A DNA stretch of 64,000 bases from Garcia nutans (GCA_947685225.1 CANTUV010000035.1:3045501-3109500); one strand, 5' to 3'. Positions 23,560 through 36,111 are shown, numbered from the stretch's first letter. Made by a program: numbers and translations. Notes: a model not told the origin generated them from the letters alone.

Positions 23560-25064
23560 ATTCTAGGGATTTGTCTCCATGCAAAAATATATTTTTGACA
23601 TCTAGTTGATGAACTTCCAACCATAGCAGTTTGCAATAGAATTCATTTCAGAAAAATGTGAAAAATTGTCATTCATTTTTTATGAGCTTGTAAGACCCGT
23701 TGAAGTCTCTCCTCCCACCACACACACACATATATAAATTATATATTTATATTTATAATTGTATACTATAAATTATAAAAATTATAATATAAATTATATA
23801 TAAAAATTATTGACTTTTTTACTCCATATATGTTTATTTATTTTTAATTAGTGATTATTTAAAATTTTATAATTAAAAAATTTAGGTTAATACTATAATT
23901 TTGTAATTTAATTATAAATTGAGTAAAATTAATGTTCTCATTTGAAATAATATTTTTATAAAATTTAATTTAATAAAATACTATAAATAAATTAATAGAT
24001 CCGATAATTAAAATTAAAAACATGCAAAAAATTCAATAAAATTATAAAATTTAATAAATAATATAAAATTTTAATAGAAAAGTTTTTTTATATAGAAACC
24101 TATAGTAAAAATCTAAAATTTTATTCTAATATTTAATATTTAATTTTATTTTTAATTTGTCTGTAATTTTTTTGCTTTAAAAATTTATACATATTTATTC
24201 AATTCTTGATTCCGCCCAATGTCAATATATTTTCTTATTAATATAGGATAAATAATGATTTTAATTACAGGAATAGCCTAGTTAGAGTTGGTCTCTTCAT
24301 GGCCTCTAAATACAGATAAAACGATGTAAAACCAAGAGAAAGAGTCTGCCTTCCAATTATAATTGTTTGAATATTAGCTCAAGGGTTGGATTTTTTACTT
24401 ACTGTTACTATCATGCTTACGTGTGTTCATGGAGAATTATAATAAAAGTGTGAAATTCATATAGAATTTAAGCTCTCTAATCTCTTAAGTTAGTTTTTGA
24501 TGTGTTGTTCTCTCAAAATTCATGATAAATTATTCATAAAGCCGATCCATACATCTCGAGACTTGAAAAAGAAATACCTTATAGGCCCAATTAACTATAT
24601 AACAAATGCAGATATATATTATTGATCTGTACCATCTCACTGAGACAAATGCTCTTTTTTTTTTTGTTCAATATTTTTTTAGGATAGTTTCCTCATATCT
24701 TTTATCAAATTAATCTTGCCTCATTCTTCGCGGAGGTTTTATTTTCTTTTAAAGGTTTGTTTTTATCATATTAAATTTTGTTTTTATCATTATTAATATT
24801 AATCATCAAATTATATATTATAAAATATTTTAATTTCTTCTAGTGTTACAAATTTTTATGAAATTTATAAGATTTTAAAGTGTTAATTAATTTTGAAAAT
24901 AAGAAATTTAATATGAAAAATACCATTTTATAAGAGCTTAATATTTTTTAGATCCCATTAATCTTAAGTGGACTCTCTTTTATCACAATACTCTTAACCC
25001 TAAAAAAAACTTTTATATTTTTTCTCTCTCTTATTTCCTTTTCTCTTTCTTCCCTTTTTCTATC
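23560..25064. other. AT-rich intergenic DNA left of the giant inverted repeat
   Basis: No coding region recognised. It includes a (CA)n/(TA)n mix near 23720-23760 and a pyrimidine-rich run at 25017-25060. I searched here for the missing 5' exons of the reticulon-like pseudogene and did not find them. Confidence 0.55.
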
Positions 25065-28000
25065 GCCGTTCTCCTCCAAATTTTTTTCCTTCAATTATAA
25101 AATCTAAATCAAGATTTATCTTTAACTTTAACTCCAATTTAATCATATCTTTTTCGCTTATCTTTCTTCTTTCTTTCTTCCATCTCATTTTCTCTCTCTT
25201 TTTTCTAATTTTATTTCTTCTTCTTTGATCATGGATTTAGCTCAAGTTTTATAAGAAAATAGATTAGTTTTAGTTGATCTCTATTTCTCTCTAATTCCTT
25301 CTTCTCTTTCATCTCATTTATCATAAATTAAAGCTTCTCCAATATAAAATTTCAGTAAGTTTTTTTTTCCTTTTAAACTTAAGTTTTGTAAGAAAATACA
25401 TATTTAAATATTTTATATGGTTAATTTTATTTTATTTCTCCATAAATTTTAATCTCCTCCTTTGTTTAATCTTTCATTTTAATTTTTGAATTCATAAAAA
25501 GTTAAATGGAGTATTATGAATTTTATGTGAAACGATATTATGTATTGTTAAAGACTAGTATGAATTGTTAGCAGGTTGTTAGGGACTGTTAAGGTAACTG
25601 TTTGTATATTAATATATAATGCATATTATTTTTATTTTAATTATATGCTGAAACTGTAAAATGTGTCATAACTGCAAATGAAAAATGTGTAAAAATAGTC
25701 ATTAACAGCCTATAACATACTGTAACAAATAATAACAACCTATGTAGAAATTGTATATGATTGTATTTTATTGTGTAGTTGCTGAATATTGTTGATTGAT
25801 TTTATTTTTTATTTTTTATTGTAGGGTATTTTCTTAGAAAAAAAATTGATATGATGTTTGCTATAATTATCCTCATCCACTATGGTGAAAAATTTTATGT
25901 GGTCATCTCAAAATTTAATATTGTTGTATAGTACTTCGTAATTATCGGATGTTCAAAAAAAATATTATTGTATTCATAATTGTGATATCTATTTTATTAT
26001 TGTTGTATAGTTAAATTTTATAAAGTTTTATTTTTTTATTGTAACTGAATATTATAAATATTGATATATTTTGATGAGTCCATTTCAATTATTCTCACTA
26101 TAAGAATTTAAATTATAACATAAGATTCATATTGTGGTATTTTATGAGTTGTTAGGGATCCATGTTGTGGTATATTAAGGGTTATTGCATGTTCTATTTT
26201 TTAATAATTTTATACTTATTCTCAATTCTCACTGCATGAGATTAAAGTAAAGCATAATAACTATTGTTAAGGGTTGTTAGGTGATGTAAGGTGCTGTTAG
26301 GGGATGATATGGATTGTTATGGACTGTTAAGGGATGATATGGGATGTCAAGGTAATTGTTAGGAGCTGTTAAGAGCTAATATGGGCTGTTAGAGACTGAT
26401 ATGGGCTGTTAGGATAACTGTTAGGAGCTGTTAGGGGCTGATATGGGCTGTCAAAATAACTGTTAGGAGCTGTTAGAAACTGATATGAGCTATTAGGGGT
26501 TGATATGGACTATCGGTGCCTGTTAGGGTATGAGCCCCTATCATCTTCTCACAATCCCTAACATTTCATATCATCCCCTAAAAGTTCTTAACAATTCATA
26601 TCATTTTCTAACAACACCTTACATTCCATTTACAATATCCAGTTATAATATACACGTTAGAGAAATTTAACAATATAAACAAAAGTTTATATTATTTCCA
26701 TAATAGCAACATTAAAATAAAGATCACAAATACGAATACAACAGTCTTATTATTTTTTTAAACATCCAATGACTGTAAAGTATTATTATTAATTATTAAC
26801 ATACATATTAAAGAGGTATTATTAATTTTTAAATCTGCTGCTAGATGTTTTTAAGTGTTGTTAGGGGATGTTAGTTACGAGCCTTTAACAGCCCATAAGA
26901 GCCCCCTAACAGCCTTCTAACATCACCAAACAATCTTTAACAATAGTTATTATTCTTTAATTTAATCTCATGTAGTAAAAATTAAGGAGTGCAAAATTAT
27001 TAAAAAATAGAATATGCAATAGCTCATAATATACCACAACATGGACCTCTAACAACCCATAAAATACCACAACAAGGATGTCATATTACAATTTAAAATT
27101 TTGTAGTGAGAATAATTGAAATGAACTCATCAAAATAGATCAATATTTATAACATTCAATTGCAATAAAAAATAAAAATTTATAAAATTTAATTATACAA
27201 CAATAATAAAATAGATATCGCAATTATGAATACAATAATATTATTTTTTTTGAACATCTGATAATTGTGAAGTACTATACAACAATATTGGATTTTGAGA
27301 TGGCCGCATAAAATTTTTTACTATAGTAGATGAGGATAATTATACAAAACTTCATATCAATTATTCTTTCTAAGAAAATACCCTGCAATAAAAAATAAAA
27401 AATAAAACTATTCAACAATATTCAACAACTATACAGTAAAATATAATTATATACAACTTCTACACAAATTGTTATTATTTATTATAGTATGTTACATGTT
27501 GTTAATGGCTATTTTCATACATTTTTTATTTGCAATTATGTCATATTTAATAGTTTCAGTACATAATTAAAATAAAAATAATATATATTAGATATTAATA
27601 TACAAACTATTTTTTTGTTAGGGGTTGTTAGGGATTGTTAACAGCCCCTAGTAGCCCCTAACAACTTTTAATAGCCTCTAACAGTCCTAACCAACCCCTA
27701 CCAATATTTAATAGCCCCTATTAGCCCTTAACAGTCTCTCATCTACATCTAATAGCCCCTAACATCACATAGTAGCTTCCAATACTATACAATATTATTT
27801 CATATAAAGTCTATAATATTGTATTATAACTCCTAACAACTCATTACAGCCCCTATCAGACCCTAACAATCCCTAACAACATGCTAACAATCCATACTAG
27901 CCTCTAACAATACATAATGTCGCTTCACATAAAATCTATAACACTCCATTTAACTTTTTTATGAATCCAGAAATTAAAATAAAAGATTAAACAAATGAGG

Positions 28001-28423
28001 AGATTAAAACTTATAGAGAAATAAAATAAAATCAACCATATAAAATATTTAAATCGGTCATTTCCTTACAAAACTTAAGTTTAAAAGGAAAAAAAAACTT
28101 AATAAAATTTTATATTGGAGAAATTTCAATCCATGATGAATGAGAAAAAAAGGAAGAAGAAATTAGAGAGAAATAGAGATCAACTAAAACTAACTTATTT
28201 TCTTACAAAACTTGAGCTAGATCTATGATCAAATAATAAGAAAAAAAATGAAAAAAAAATTAGAGAAAATGAGATGGGAGAAAGGAAGAAGAAAGATAAA
28301 CGAAAAAGAGAGAAAGAAAGAGATAAATTCTTTTTTTATGATCAAATTGGAGTTGAAGTTAAAGATGATTATTGATTTAGATTTTATGATCGAAGAAAAA
28401 AATTTGAAGGAGAAAGTAACGGC
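25065..28423. repeat. Giant inverted repeat, about 3.36 kb (foldback-like element)
   Basis: The left arm from 25065 (GCCGTTCTCCTCCAAATTTT) is mirrored by the right arm ending at 28423. Many blocks match in inverted order: 25100-25190 with 28330-28400, 25340-25470 with 27990-28120, 25800-25940 with 27270-27400, 26080-26290 with 26900-27130. Identity is imperfect, with indels. Arms are about 1.2-1.5 kb. The centre (about 26270-26900) is itself repetitive, with short GCTGTTAGG/CCTAACAGC-type units on both strands. No protein is encoded. It could be a foldback/long-TIR DNA transposon derivative or an inverted duplication; a transcript would form a long hairpin. Confidence 0.8.
26265..26540 (+). 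repeat. Degenerate tandem array of TGTTAGG-containing units
   Basis: Short units of roughly 20-45 bases built on GGGCTGTTAGG and CTGATATGGG recur about ten times. The inverted version (CCCCTAACAG) is repeated at 26541-26625 and 27610-27900. The array forms the core of the giant inverted repeat. Confidence 0.75.
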
Positions 28424-28670
28424 AACTGCAAATTCCGTGAAAGAAATGATTGAATGAGTGATTCAATGGATGCTCGGTTTAAGCAGCATAGAGAGAGACA
28501 TATTCATTTTCTCAGAGATAGCAGCTTTCTTGTTTTTGTTTTCTTATGTGGGGAGCTTCTTTGATTTCACAACTTCCATGTACATAGATAATTATCAAGT
28601 GTGCTCTGTTTTTGCATATCTGCAATTAACAAGTTCCTATTTTGTTCATATATAACAGGCATAATGGTAT
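28419..28670 (+). pseudogene. Reticulon-like (RTNLB) pseudogene, 3' part, piece 1
   Basis: The plus frame from about 28419 reads VTATANSVKEMIE, an in-frame TGA (28455-28457), then WMLGLSSIERDIFIF and a hydrophobic stretch with SYVGSFFDF. This matches the second hydrophobic segment of the reticulon homology domain of plant ER-shaping RTNLB proteins. An exon edge follows TACATAG at 28587, but the next bases are AT rather than GT, so the donor looks lost. An acceptor TATAACAG ends at 28658, and the next exon (28659-28670) is cut by the copia 2 LTR. The 5' exons are absent: the giant inverted repeat begins right at the left edge. Confidence 0.65.
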
Positions 28671-29138
28671 AGTTGTGGAAATTGAATTAATTTTTCACCA
28701 ATAATATGTATAGTGTGTGAATAATTGCACTAATAATTATATTAGAAAAATTCTCAGAAAAGAGATATGGATCACGATGGACACTCTTAAATATCAAATC
28801 TTTTCTTAGACAAAATTTTTCTAGATATATAATCACTATCACAAAATACCACCACAACTATACCAAAAATAACTATTAAATAATTAATAAAGAGAATATC
28901 AAAATTTAATGAGGTTCGGCCAATTTTGCCTACGTCTTCGGACACACCAAAATATTATTAATTTCAAAAAAGAAATACAAAAGAGAGAGAAGAGATAAAA
29001 TTATTAAACCTTGAAATGAGAATGCTTAATAATTTTTGGGATATCTAAAACTAATAGGGAGAGGGTTTTTTATAATAAAAAATTCCTCCCCACTATACCA
29101 CATCTTTCGATGTGGGATAGAAAATATAGCCATCAACA
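28671..29138 (-). repeat. 3' LTR of copia element 2
   Basis: 468 bp, matched end to end by 33391-33858 with scattered substitutions and small indels. It begins AGTTG instead of TGTTG. It abuts reticulon-like coding sequence on its left. Confidence 0.92.
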
Positions 29139-29238
29139 AATCTCAACCTTGGCTATTTTTCTATTTACAATATGCAAATGTTCTCTCATAATAAATTATT
29201 TTAGTAGTGACTTTAAATGCGCTATGAAGCGCTCATTT

Positions 29239-32200
29239 TCAATTTCTCAAAATATTGATCAAGTCCAAACAATGGTTGAACTTGACAGGTATCAACACCT
29301 TTGTCAACATGTCTGCGGGATTATCAGTGGTCCAAATTTTTTGAAGTAATATTTTATCTTTCTCCAGAATATCACGTACAAAGTGATACCGAATATTGAT
29401 GTGTTTCGTCCTTGCATGATAAATTTGGTTCTTTGCTAAATGAATAGCACTTTTACTATCACAATGCACTTTAATGTGCTTTTATCTAACTCCCAGTTCA
29501 CCAAGCAACCCTTGAAGCCAAATTGCTTCTTTAACAACCTCTGAAACTACAATGCACTCTGCTTCCGTAGTGGACAAGACAACTGTTGACTGTAATGTAG
29601 ACTTTCAACTAACCGGCCCCTTAGCAAGTGTAAACACATAACCGATAGTTGATCGACATTTATCCAAATCACCAGCATAGTCAGAATCACAGTATCCAAC
29701 TACACATTGACCATCTTTCTCATCTCGCTCTAATATCATTCCAATATCTACGGTGTTCAGAATATACCATAAAATCCATTTCACAGCTTGCCAGAGCTCC
29801 TTACCAGAATCATACATGTACCTCCTCATAACTCCAACCGCTTGTGAAATATCTGGCCTTGTACACACCATAGCATACATCAAGCTACCAACAGCATTTG
29901 CATATAGAACCTTAGACATGTACTCACGTTCCATTTCATTTTTAGGAGATGAAGATGAGTTGAGCTTCATATGAGGTGCAAGTGGTGTACTTACAGATTT
30001 TGACTTTTCATTCAGTCCAAAACGTTGTAGTACCTTCTTTAGATAATGTTTCTAATTCAAAAAAAACTTCCCTCTCTTCCTATCTCTGCATATCACCATG
30101 CCTAAAATTTTCTTTTCTTCTTCAAAGTCTTTTATTTCAAACTTCTGATTCAGTTGAGTCTTCAACTTCTCAATTTCTTCTAGATTCTTTGAAGCTATTA
30201 ACATATCATCAACATACAGGAGAAGATATATGAAAGATCCATCTTGTAGCTTACGCAAATACACACAATGGTCACATTTACTCCTTGTATACTTTTGCCT
30301 CATTATAAAATTGTCAAATCATTTATACGACTGCCTCAAAGATTGTTTCAACCCGTATAACGATTTTTTTAATTTACATACCCATTTTTCTTCTCCAACA
30401 ACCTTGAACCCTTCTGGTTGAGTCATATAAATTTTCTCTTCTAAGTGTCCATGTAGAAATGCAGTTTTTACATTAAGTTGAACGAGTTTTAAATTCAATT
30501 ATGCTACCAAGGCCAATAAAATTCTAATAGAGGAATATTTTACAGGTGGAGAAAATACTTCATTATAATCAATTTCTTCTATCTGAGCATAGTCTTTAGC
30601 TACCAGCCTTGCCTTGTAGTGAACATCGTTCTTGTCAGGAAATCCTTCCTTTTTTGTATATACCTATTTGCATTCAATTGCCTTTTTTTTCTTTGGAAGA
30701 TTAGCTAGCTTCCATGTCTGATTCTTTCCAAGGGACTGCATTTCATCATCCATGGCCTTCCTACACTTTTTCTTTTCTGAACTTTAGACAGCTTCATTAT
30801 AAGTGCTAGGAATGTCATCATTTGCGATTAGGGATGCAAAAGCCACCATATCATCAAATCGAGCAGGTTTGTGAATCTCTCATCGTGGACTATTTGTTGC
30901 AATAGATTCTTATTACTGTGAGAGTCCTTAGGTTGGAACTCCTTCTTTATCTGACTCCACCTCTACCATGGGAGTATCTTCATCTGTTTTATTTGTTGCT
31001 GGGTCAACAATTCTTCTTTCAAACTTCACCTTCTGCGGAGTACCATATGTCTGCTAAATAATTTCATTTGTTATCTTTTTCAACATGGTAGACTCATCAA
31101 AGGTAACATCTCTGCTAAAGACTATCTTCTTTGTTTCTGGACACTAAAGGTGAAGTCCCTTCACACCAGTGGTGATTCTCATAAAGAGCGTTTCTTTACC
31201 CTCGGATCTAATTTTGATTCCTTAACATGATAGTATGCAGTAGAACCAAATACACATAAGGAATCATAATCAGTAGTAGATTTTTCAGACCATATCTCCA
31301 AAGATATTTTACCACTAATAGCAGCTGATGGTAAGTAATTAACGAGATGCCATGCATATGTAACAGCCTCAGCCCAAAATTATCTGCCTAACCCAGCATT
31401 GGACAACATACACCACACTTTCTCCACCAATATTCGATTTATGCGTTCTGCCACCCCATTCTATTGTGATGTATCTCTAACTATGAAGTGTCCAACAATA
31501 CCTTCATCTTGGCAGAATTTCAAAAATGGATCACTTTTATACTCTCCACCATTATTTATGTGGAGACATTTGACTTTTCTGCCCGTTTGAGTTTCCACCA
31601 TCTTTTTTCATATGAGAAAAACTCTCAATATTTCATCCTTTATCTTCATAGTATACACCCATAATCTCCGAGAGAAGTCATCAATAAATGTACAAAGTAG
31701 TGCTTTTCTCTCATTAAAGCTGTCTTAAAAGGACCCCACACATCTGAGTGAACATAGTCCAAAATACCCTTGGTATCATAGATTACAGTACCAAACTTCA
31801 CTCTAGTCTGTTTGCCTTTGACACAATGCTCACAGAAATCTAACTTTTGGGGTTGCACTCCTTTCAATAATTCTTGATTTGACAACAGTTTCAAAGATTT
31901 ATCGCCAGCATATCCTAAATGCATATGCCATAATATGGTTTCTTTCAACTCTTGTCATTACTAGAAGCTACTATTATTGTTCCAATAATTGCATTACCCT
32001 GATAGTAATACAAGTTATTGGTCTTTCTTAATCCTTTCATTAGCACCAGTGCACCGAAGATGATTTTCATTACTCCATTCGCTGCATTTATAATGAAGCC
32101 CTTTGATTTTAGGACTCCCACAGAGATGAAATTCTTCTTTAAACTCAGTACATATCGGATATTTGACAGTGTTCTGATTGATCCATCATGATTCCTTAAT

Positions 32201-33015
32201 TGGATTGAACCAATTCCTTTAATCATACATGGACCGTCATTTGCTGTGTAAACAGTTGCTCCTTCTAGTTCTCTAAAGTCAAAGAACCAATCTCTATTGG
32301 GACACATATGATGACTACAATTAGAATCAAGTAGCCATACACTATAAGAGTTTGTTGATGACACAACAACTAATAAAAGGTCTGAGCCTTCATCATCTCA
32401 CTCAGCTGCATTTGAATTCACGACAGCTTTTTCTTTATCAGATTTACTTTTATTACTCAGCTTGGGACAATTTATCTTCCAATGCCCTTTCTCCCAGCAA
32501 AAGGCACATTCATCTTTAGCTAGTCTGAATTTTGATCTCTCTTTCTTTTCTCTCTTCCTGCTTTGAGAGCGACCTCTCACAATCAATGCTTCTGCTGTTT
32601 CACTTGAACTCTCTTTCTTGTTTTTCTTTCGTAGTTCGTAATTGTATAGTGCAATATTTGCTTCAAAGAGAGTCACTTCAACCTTCCCATGGAGTATAGT
32701 TATTTTAAGAAACTCAAACTCCTCTAAAAGGGACTCCAACAGTATCAAAGCCAAATTTTCATCTTTGAAAGTCACATCCAAATTCATCAAATCAGCTACC
32801 AACTGATTAAAATTGGTGATGTGTTCATTTATAGTGGTACCTGAAACATAAGTGAAGTGAAATAATCTCTTCTTCATATGAAGCTTGTTTTGACTGCTTT
32901 TCTTCAAAAAAAAATTTCTCCAATGTCTTCCACAATTTACTTGCTGAAACTTTCTTAGAGAACGCATACTTCTGTTCTCTATAAAGGCACGATCAAATTG
33001 TACTACAAGCCACAC
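29239..33015 (-). pseudogene. Broken gag-pol of copia element 2
   Basis: Minus-strand pieces in order. Gag: 33015-32398, ending in a canonical zinc knuckle CAFCWEKGHWKINC. Protease: 32364-31945, where the active-site triplet reads DSN instead of DSG (LLDSNCSHHM). Integrase zinc-binding and start of core: 31948-31646 (HMHLGYAG, CEHCVKGKQ, DVWGPF), with a decayed remainder to about 31060. Reverse transcriptase: remnants at 30960-30050 including LYVDDMLIAS (30303-30052). RNase H: 29970-29605 (YCDSDYAGDLD) and 29469-29239. Stops and frame changes separate them. No active product is expected. Confidence 0.9.
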
Positions 33016-33390
33016 GATTGATGACTTTTTTAATTTTTTTTCATCAATATCTTCTGATTTCTCTTCTTCATTGGCAATGTTTAGACCTTGCTGAAAGAGA
33101 GCGTCTAGAACCTCACTTTGTCACATACCAAAATAACCCGCACTATAAAAAATTTTAACTGCAAATCTAGTATTTGACATAGCAGTCATTGACCAAATTG
33201 ACGAAGTGGACGCTATCTCCTTTGGAGTGGATGATTTGCCTGAGTCGTCTGCCATTTCTACTTCAAAAAATTATTTAATAGCTAACAAATGCGGAATGCA
33301 AATAATCCAAGAAAATCTTTTCTGATGTGAAAGATCAAATTAGGCTGTAACAACAGAGCATACTCAGAAAATCTTGGCTCTAATACCAAT

Positions 33391-33858
33391 TGTTGTAAAA
33401 ATTGAATTAATTTTTCACCAATAATATGTATAATGTGTGAACAAATGCACCAACAATTATACCAGAAAAATTCTCAGAAAGAGAGGTGGGTCACAATGGA
33501 CACTTTTAAATACCAAGTCTTTCCTTAGACAGAATTTTCCTAGACATATAATCACTAGCACAAAATATCACCACAACTATACCAAAAATAGCTATTAAAT
33601 AATTAATAAAGAGAATACCAAAATTTAATGAGGTTTTGCCAATTTTTTCTATGTTCTCGGACATCACCAAAATATTATTAATTTTAAAAAAGAAATACAA
33701 AAGAGAGAGAAGAGATAAAATTATTAAGCCTTAAAATGAGAATGCTTAATAATTTTTGGGATATCTAAAACTAATGGGGAGAGGATTTTTTATAGTCAAA
33801 AATTCCTCCCCACTATCCCACATCTTTGGATGTGGGATAAAAAATATAGTCATCAACA
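33391..33858 (-). repeat. 5' LTR of copia element 2
   Basis: 468 bp with perfect TGTTG...CAACA ends. Its inner edge is followed by the primer-binding site on the minus strand; its outer edge joins the reticulon-like terminal exon at 33859. Confidence 0.93.
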
Positions 33859-34039
33859 GGTGGGAATGAGTGTTCCAGTGATTTATATGAAGAATGAAGA
33901 TAGAATAAAGAGAGGTGGAGACTGGATGAAGATGCAGGGGAGAAGATTTTATGAAACAATGGATGAAAAAGTATTGAAGAAAGTGAAGGACAGGGTTAGC
34001 AAAGTTGAAGAGAAAGAAAAGGAGAAGAAGATTGAATAA
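33859..34039 (+). pseudogene. Reticulon-like (RTNLB) pseudogene, terminal exon, piece 2
   Basis: Directly after the right LTR, the frame continues GMSVPVIYMKNEDRI..., then RRFYETMDEKVLKKV and a Lys/Glu-rich end with TAA at 34037-34039. This is the characteristic reticulon C-terminus (VPxIYxKxED followed by a basic helix). It continues the frame broken at 28670. The bases at the two junctions, GGTAT (28666-28670) and GGTGG (33859-33863), are probably a decayed 5-bp target duplication. With piece 1 it is one pseudogene interrupted by the retrotransposon. The family assignment is from remembered motifs. Confidence 0.7.
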
Positions 34040-34347
34040 ATCAATACACTCCTTTGCATTTAGGAGGAAAAGAAAGAGAAGTCTGTATATATATGACGTA
34101 TACAAATGATGTGAATGTTACTAATTTCCTTTCAAAATTTTCAAATTTTACCGCCATTTAAATTCTTGTTGTAAGTGTATTTTCTTAGATTGTGGGTCAT
34201 ATTTTTATTTTAAGAGCATCTTGGTTTCTCTCTCTTTTTTTTTTAAATGATAGTTCTGGCAGGGTAGCTTTCATCTTATTGATTCATAAGGAAAATGAAC
34301 TAAATATATATGGTTTTCTAAATAAAGTAAGTTTAGTAATTGATTTA

Positions 34348-35445
34348 GAGGGTGCTTGTGTTAGCTTATAAGCTAATTAAACTAGTTTATAAGTTTTAAA
34401 TTTAAATTAACGCATTTGCTTATATAATTTTATTAACTTATAAGCTCAGCTTATAAACAAAAAAAAAAAGTTAGTACCCAGCTGTTTATAAGCATTTAGT
34501 TTATAAGCTACTTTGATCTAGAGGGTGTTTCTCAAAACTTGAAAGCTGGTCAAAACTGATTATAAGCAGTTTTTAGATTATAAGTTGTTTATTTAAGTGT
34601 TTCTGAAAACTTAAATAGTAGATTATAATCTGATTTTAATCAGTTTTTTAAAAGTTGGGTTTTGCTACTTTTTTTTAAGCACTTATTTTTAAGCAGTTTT
34701 GACCAAGTAAAAGACCATACTATCTCTACCTAATCTTCAATATTCCAAATTTGTCCACCCTATACACTTTAGTTCCCATCAAAATTTTTTTATTTTTAGG
34801 ATTCTAATTAATATTTTTAGGATTCTAATTAATTTGGTAATATTTACATGGTAATTTTTTATTTGTATAATTTATTGATAACACCAATATTATTATTATT
34901 AAATAAATATTATTATTATTATTATTATTATTGCAAAATAAATTTTGAATTGACATTTAAAAAATCATTTTTATACAATAAATAAACCCAGGGACAGTTT
35001 GGTCATTTTGACAGTGTCTGCAATTAAAAACTAATTATAAGCTGATTTTACAGAAACATTTAACTGATTATAAACTGATTATCAGCTGATTATTAACTAG
35101 TTTACAGAAATGCTTAACTGCTTATTTTTAATCTAATTATAATCTAAAAATCACTTATTCAAAATAAGCTGAAAAGCTCCAGTTTTGAGAAACACCCTCC
35201 TAGTAATTTATTATATTGTTCTTATTTATTTTAATAAATGCTCATACTAATATAATTTTTTTAGTTATTTAAATAATAAATATATTTATAAGTTACTTTT
35301 TACTAAATATATTAGGTGTTTATTATTCATTTATAAATACTCAAAATAAATACGTAACTGCTTAAAATTGTAAATGTTTATAAACTTATATTAACTTATA
35401 AATATATAGTGCTTATAAGCTTTATAAGCTAAGCCAAATACCCTC
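34348..35445. mobile_element. Outer PIF/Harbinger-like MITE (interrupted by an inner one)
   Basis: Ends are GAGGGTGCTTGTGTTAGC and, reverse-complemented, GAGGGTATTTGGCTTAGC, continuing into repeated CTTATAAGCT words. Both sides carry TTA (34345-34347 and 35446-35448), the preferred Harbinger target duplication. Without the inner element it is about 416 bp. It has no coding capacity. Confidence 0.8.
34521..35199. mobile_element. Inner PIF/Harbinger-like MITE, 679 bp
   Basis: Terminal inverted repeats are perfect over 19 bases (GAGGGTGTTTCTCAAAACT at 34521-34539, its complement at 35181-35199). The flanking triplets are both CTA (34518-34520 and 35200-35202). Inverted similarity continues inward around GCTTATAATCTG/CAGTTTATAAGC-type words. 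It is inserted within the outer MITE and therefore younger. Its terminus resembles that of the outer element. Confidence 0.85.
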
Positions 35446-35448
35446 TTA

Positions 35449-36111
35449 GTCTAATAGGTTAACGGTCAGTTGTGGTTTTAATCTATTATATGAAACAATT
35501 TATTAATTAAAAATTTTAAAAGTGGGATCAAAATTAATTTTGCATATTTTATAATTGTGTTTAAATTATATAATCTATTAATTTAATTAAATTTATCCTG
35601 CAACAACGTTGTGGATCCGTGGCGCGTTGGGTTTAAATCCCGTCCAATCGATCAATTTTTTATTTTTTTTTCACAATTTTTTTAGTATGACTATTAGTTT
35701 ATAATTTTTTTAAAAAAAATTATTTTTAGATAATTAAAACTTAGTTTTCAAACAAAATAAATAAAATACAAAATAATGAATTTTTATGGTATAGTGTTGG
35801 CTTCAATGATTTAATATAAAATTAAAAATCTATAAGAACGCCTCTAATATGAACTTATTTAAGGTGTAGTCAAATATTATCATATAACATTCATACATTG
35901 ATATATCATTTTAAATTCATATTATAGATTATATATATGATAAAACTACATTCATGTTGTTTTCATCAATAAATGATAAATAATTCAAATCACAATTGGA
36001 AATTCATAGATAATTATTACTTTAATATATATTTCTAAATTTAATTATTTATATTTTTAGGCAGAGTTATTAAAACTTGTTAATTAATAATAAAATTATT
36101 AATTTTCAAAT
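35449..36111. other. AT-rich intergenic DNA
   Basis: No gene seen. A GC-richer patch at about 35600-35650 has a B-box-like word (GGGTTTAAATCCC) but no tRNA fold. Confidence 0.5.

Larger units (their letters stand above)
28671..33858 (-). mobile_element. Copia LTR retrotransposon 2 (Tork/Tnt1-like), degenerate
   Basis: Both LTRs are 468 bp (28671-29138 and 33391-33858), with TGTTG...CAACA ends (the left copy begins AGTTG). On the minus strand the PBS TGGTATTAGAGCC (33388-33376) lies two bases inside the 5' LTR and fits initiator tRNA-Met. The interior has copia order, with RNase H and C-terminal motifs (CDSKSAIHLAKN, TKHINIRYHFVRD, NPADMLTK) typical of Tnt1/Tork elements. Visible LTR substitutions and many frame breaks mean it is old. 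It is inserted in the last exon of a reticulon-like gene remnant. Confidence 0.93.

Noticed and set aside
26265..27900. Possible CRISPR-like array
   Set aside because: The units are degenerate, have no constant repeat/spacer spacing, and the DNA is plant nuclear.
28248..28457. Lys/Glu-rich 69-codon plus frame
   Set aside because: Most of it is A/G-rich DNA of the inverted-repeat arm. Only the last residues join the reticulon-like exon, so it is not a separate gene.
33746..34105. 119-codon minus frame
   Set aside because: Antisense of the LTR end and of the reticulon-like terminal exon; Phe/Leu-rich because the sense strand is A/G-rich.
35600..35650. tRNA-like B box (GGGTTTAAATCCC)
   Set aside because: No acceptor or anticodon stems can be drawn around it, so neither a tRNA gene nor a convincing SINE head.
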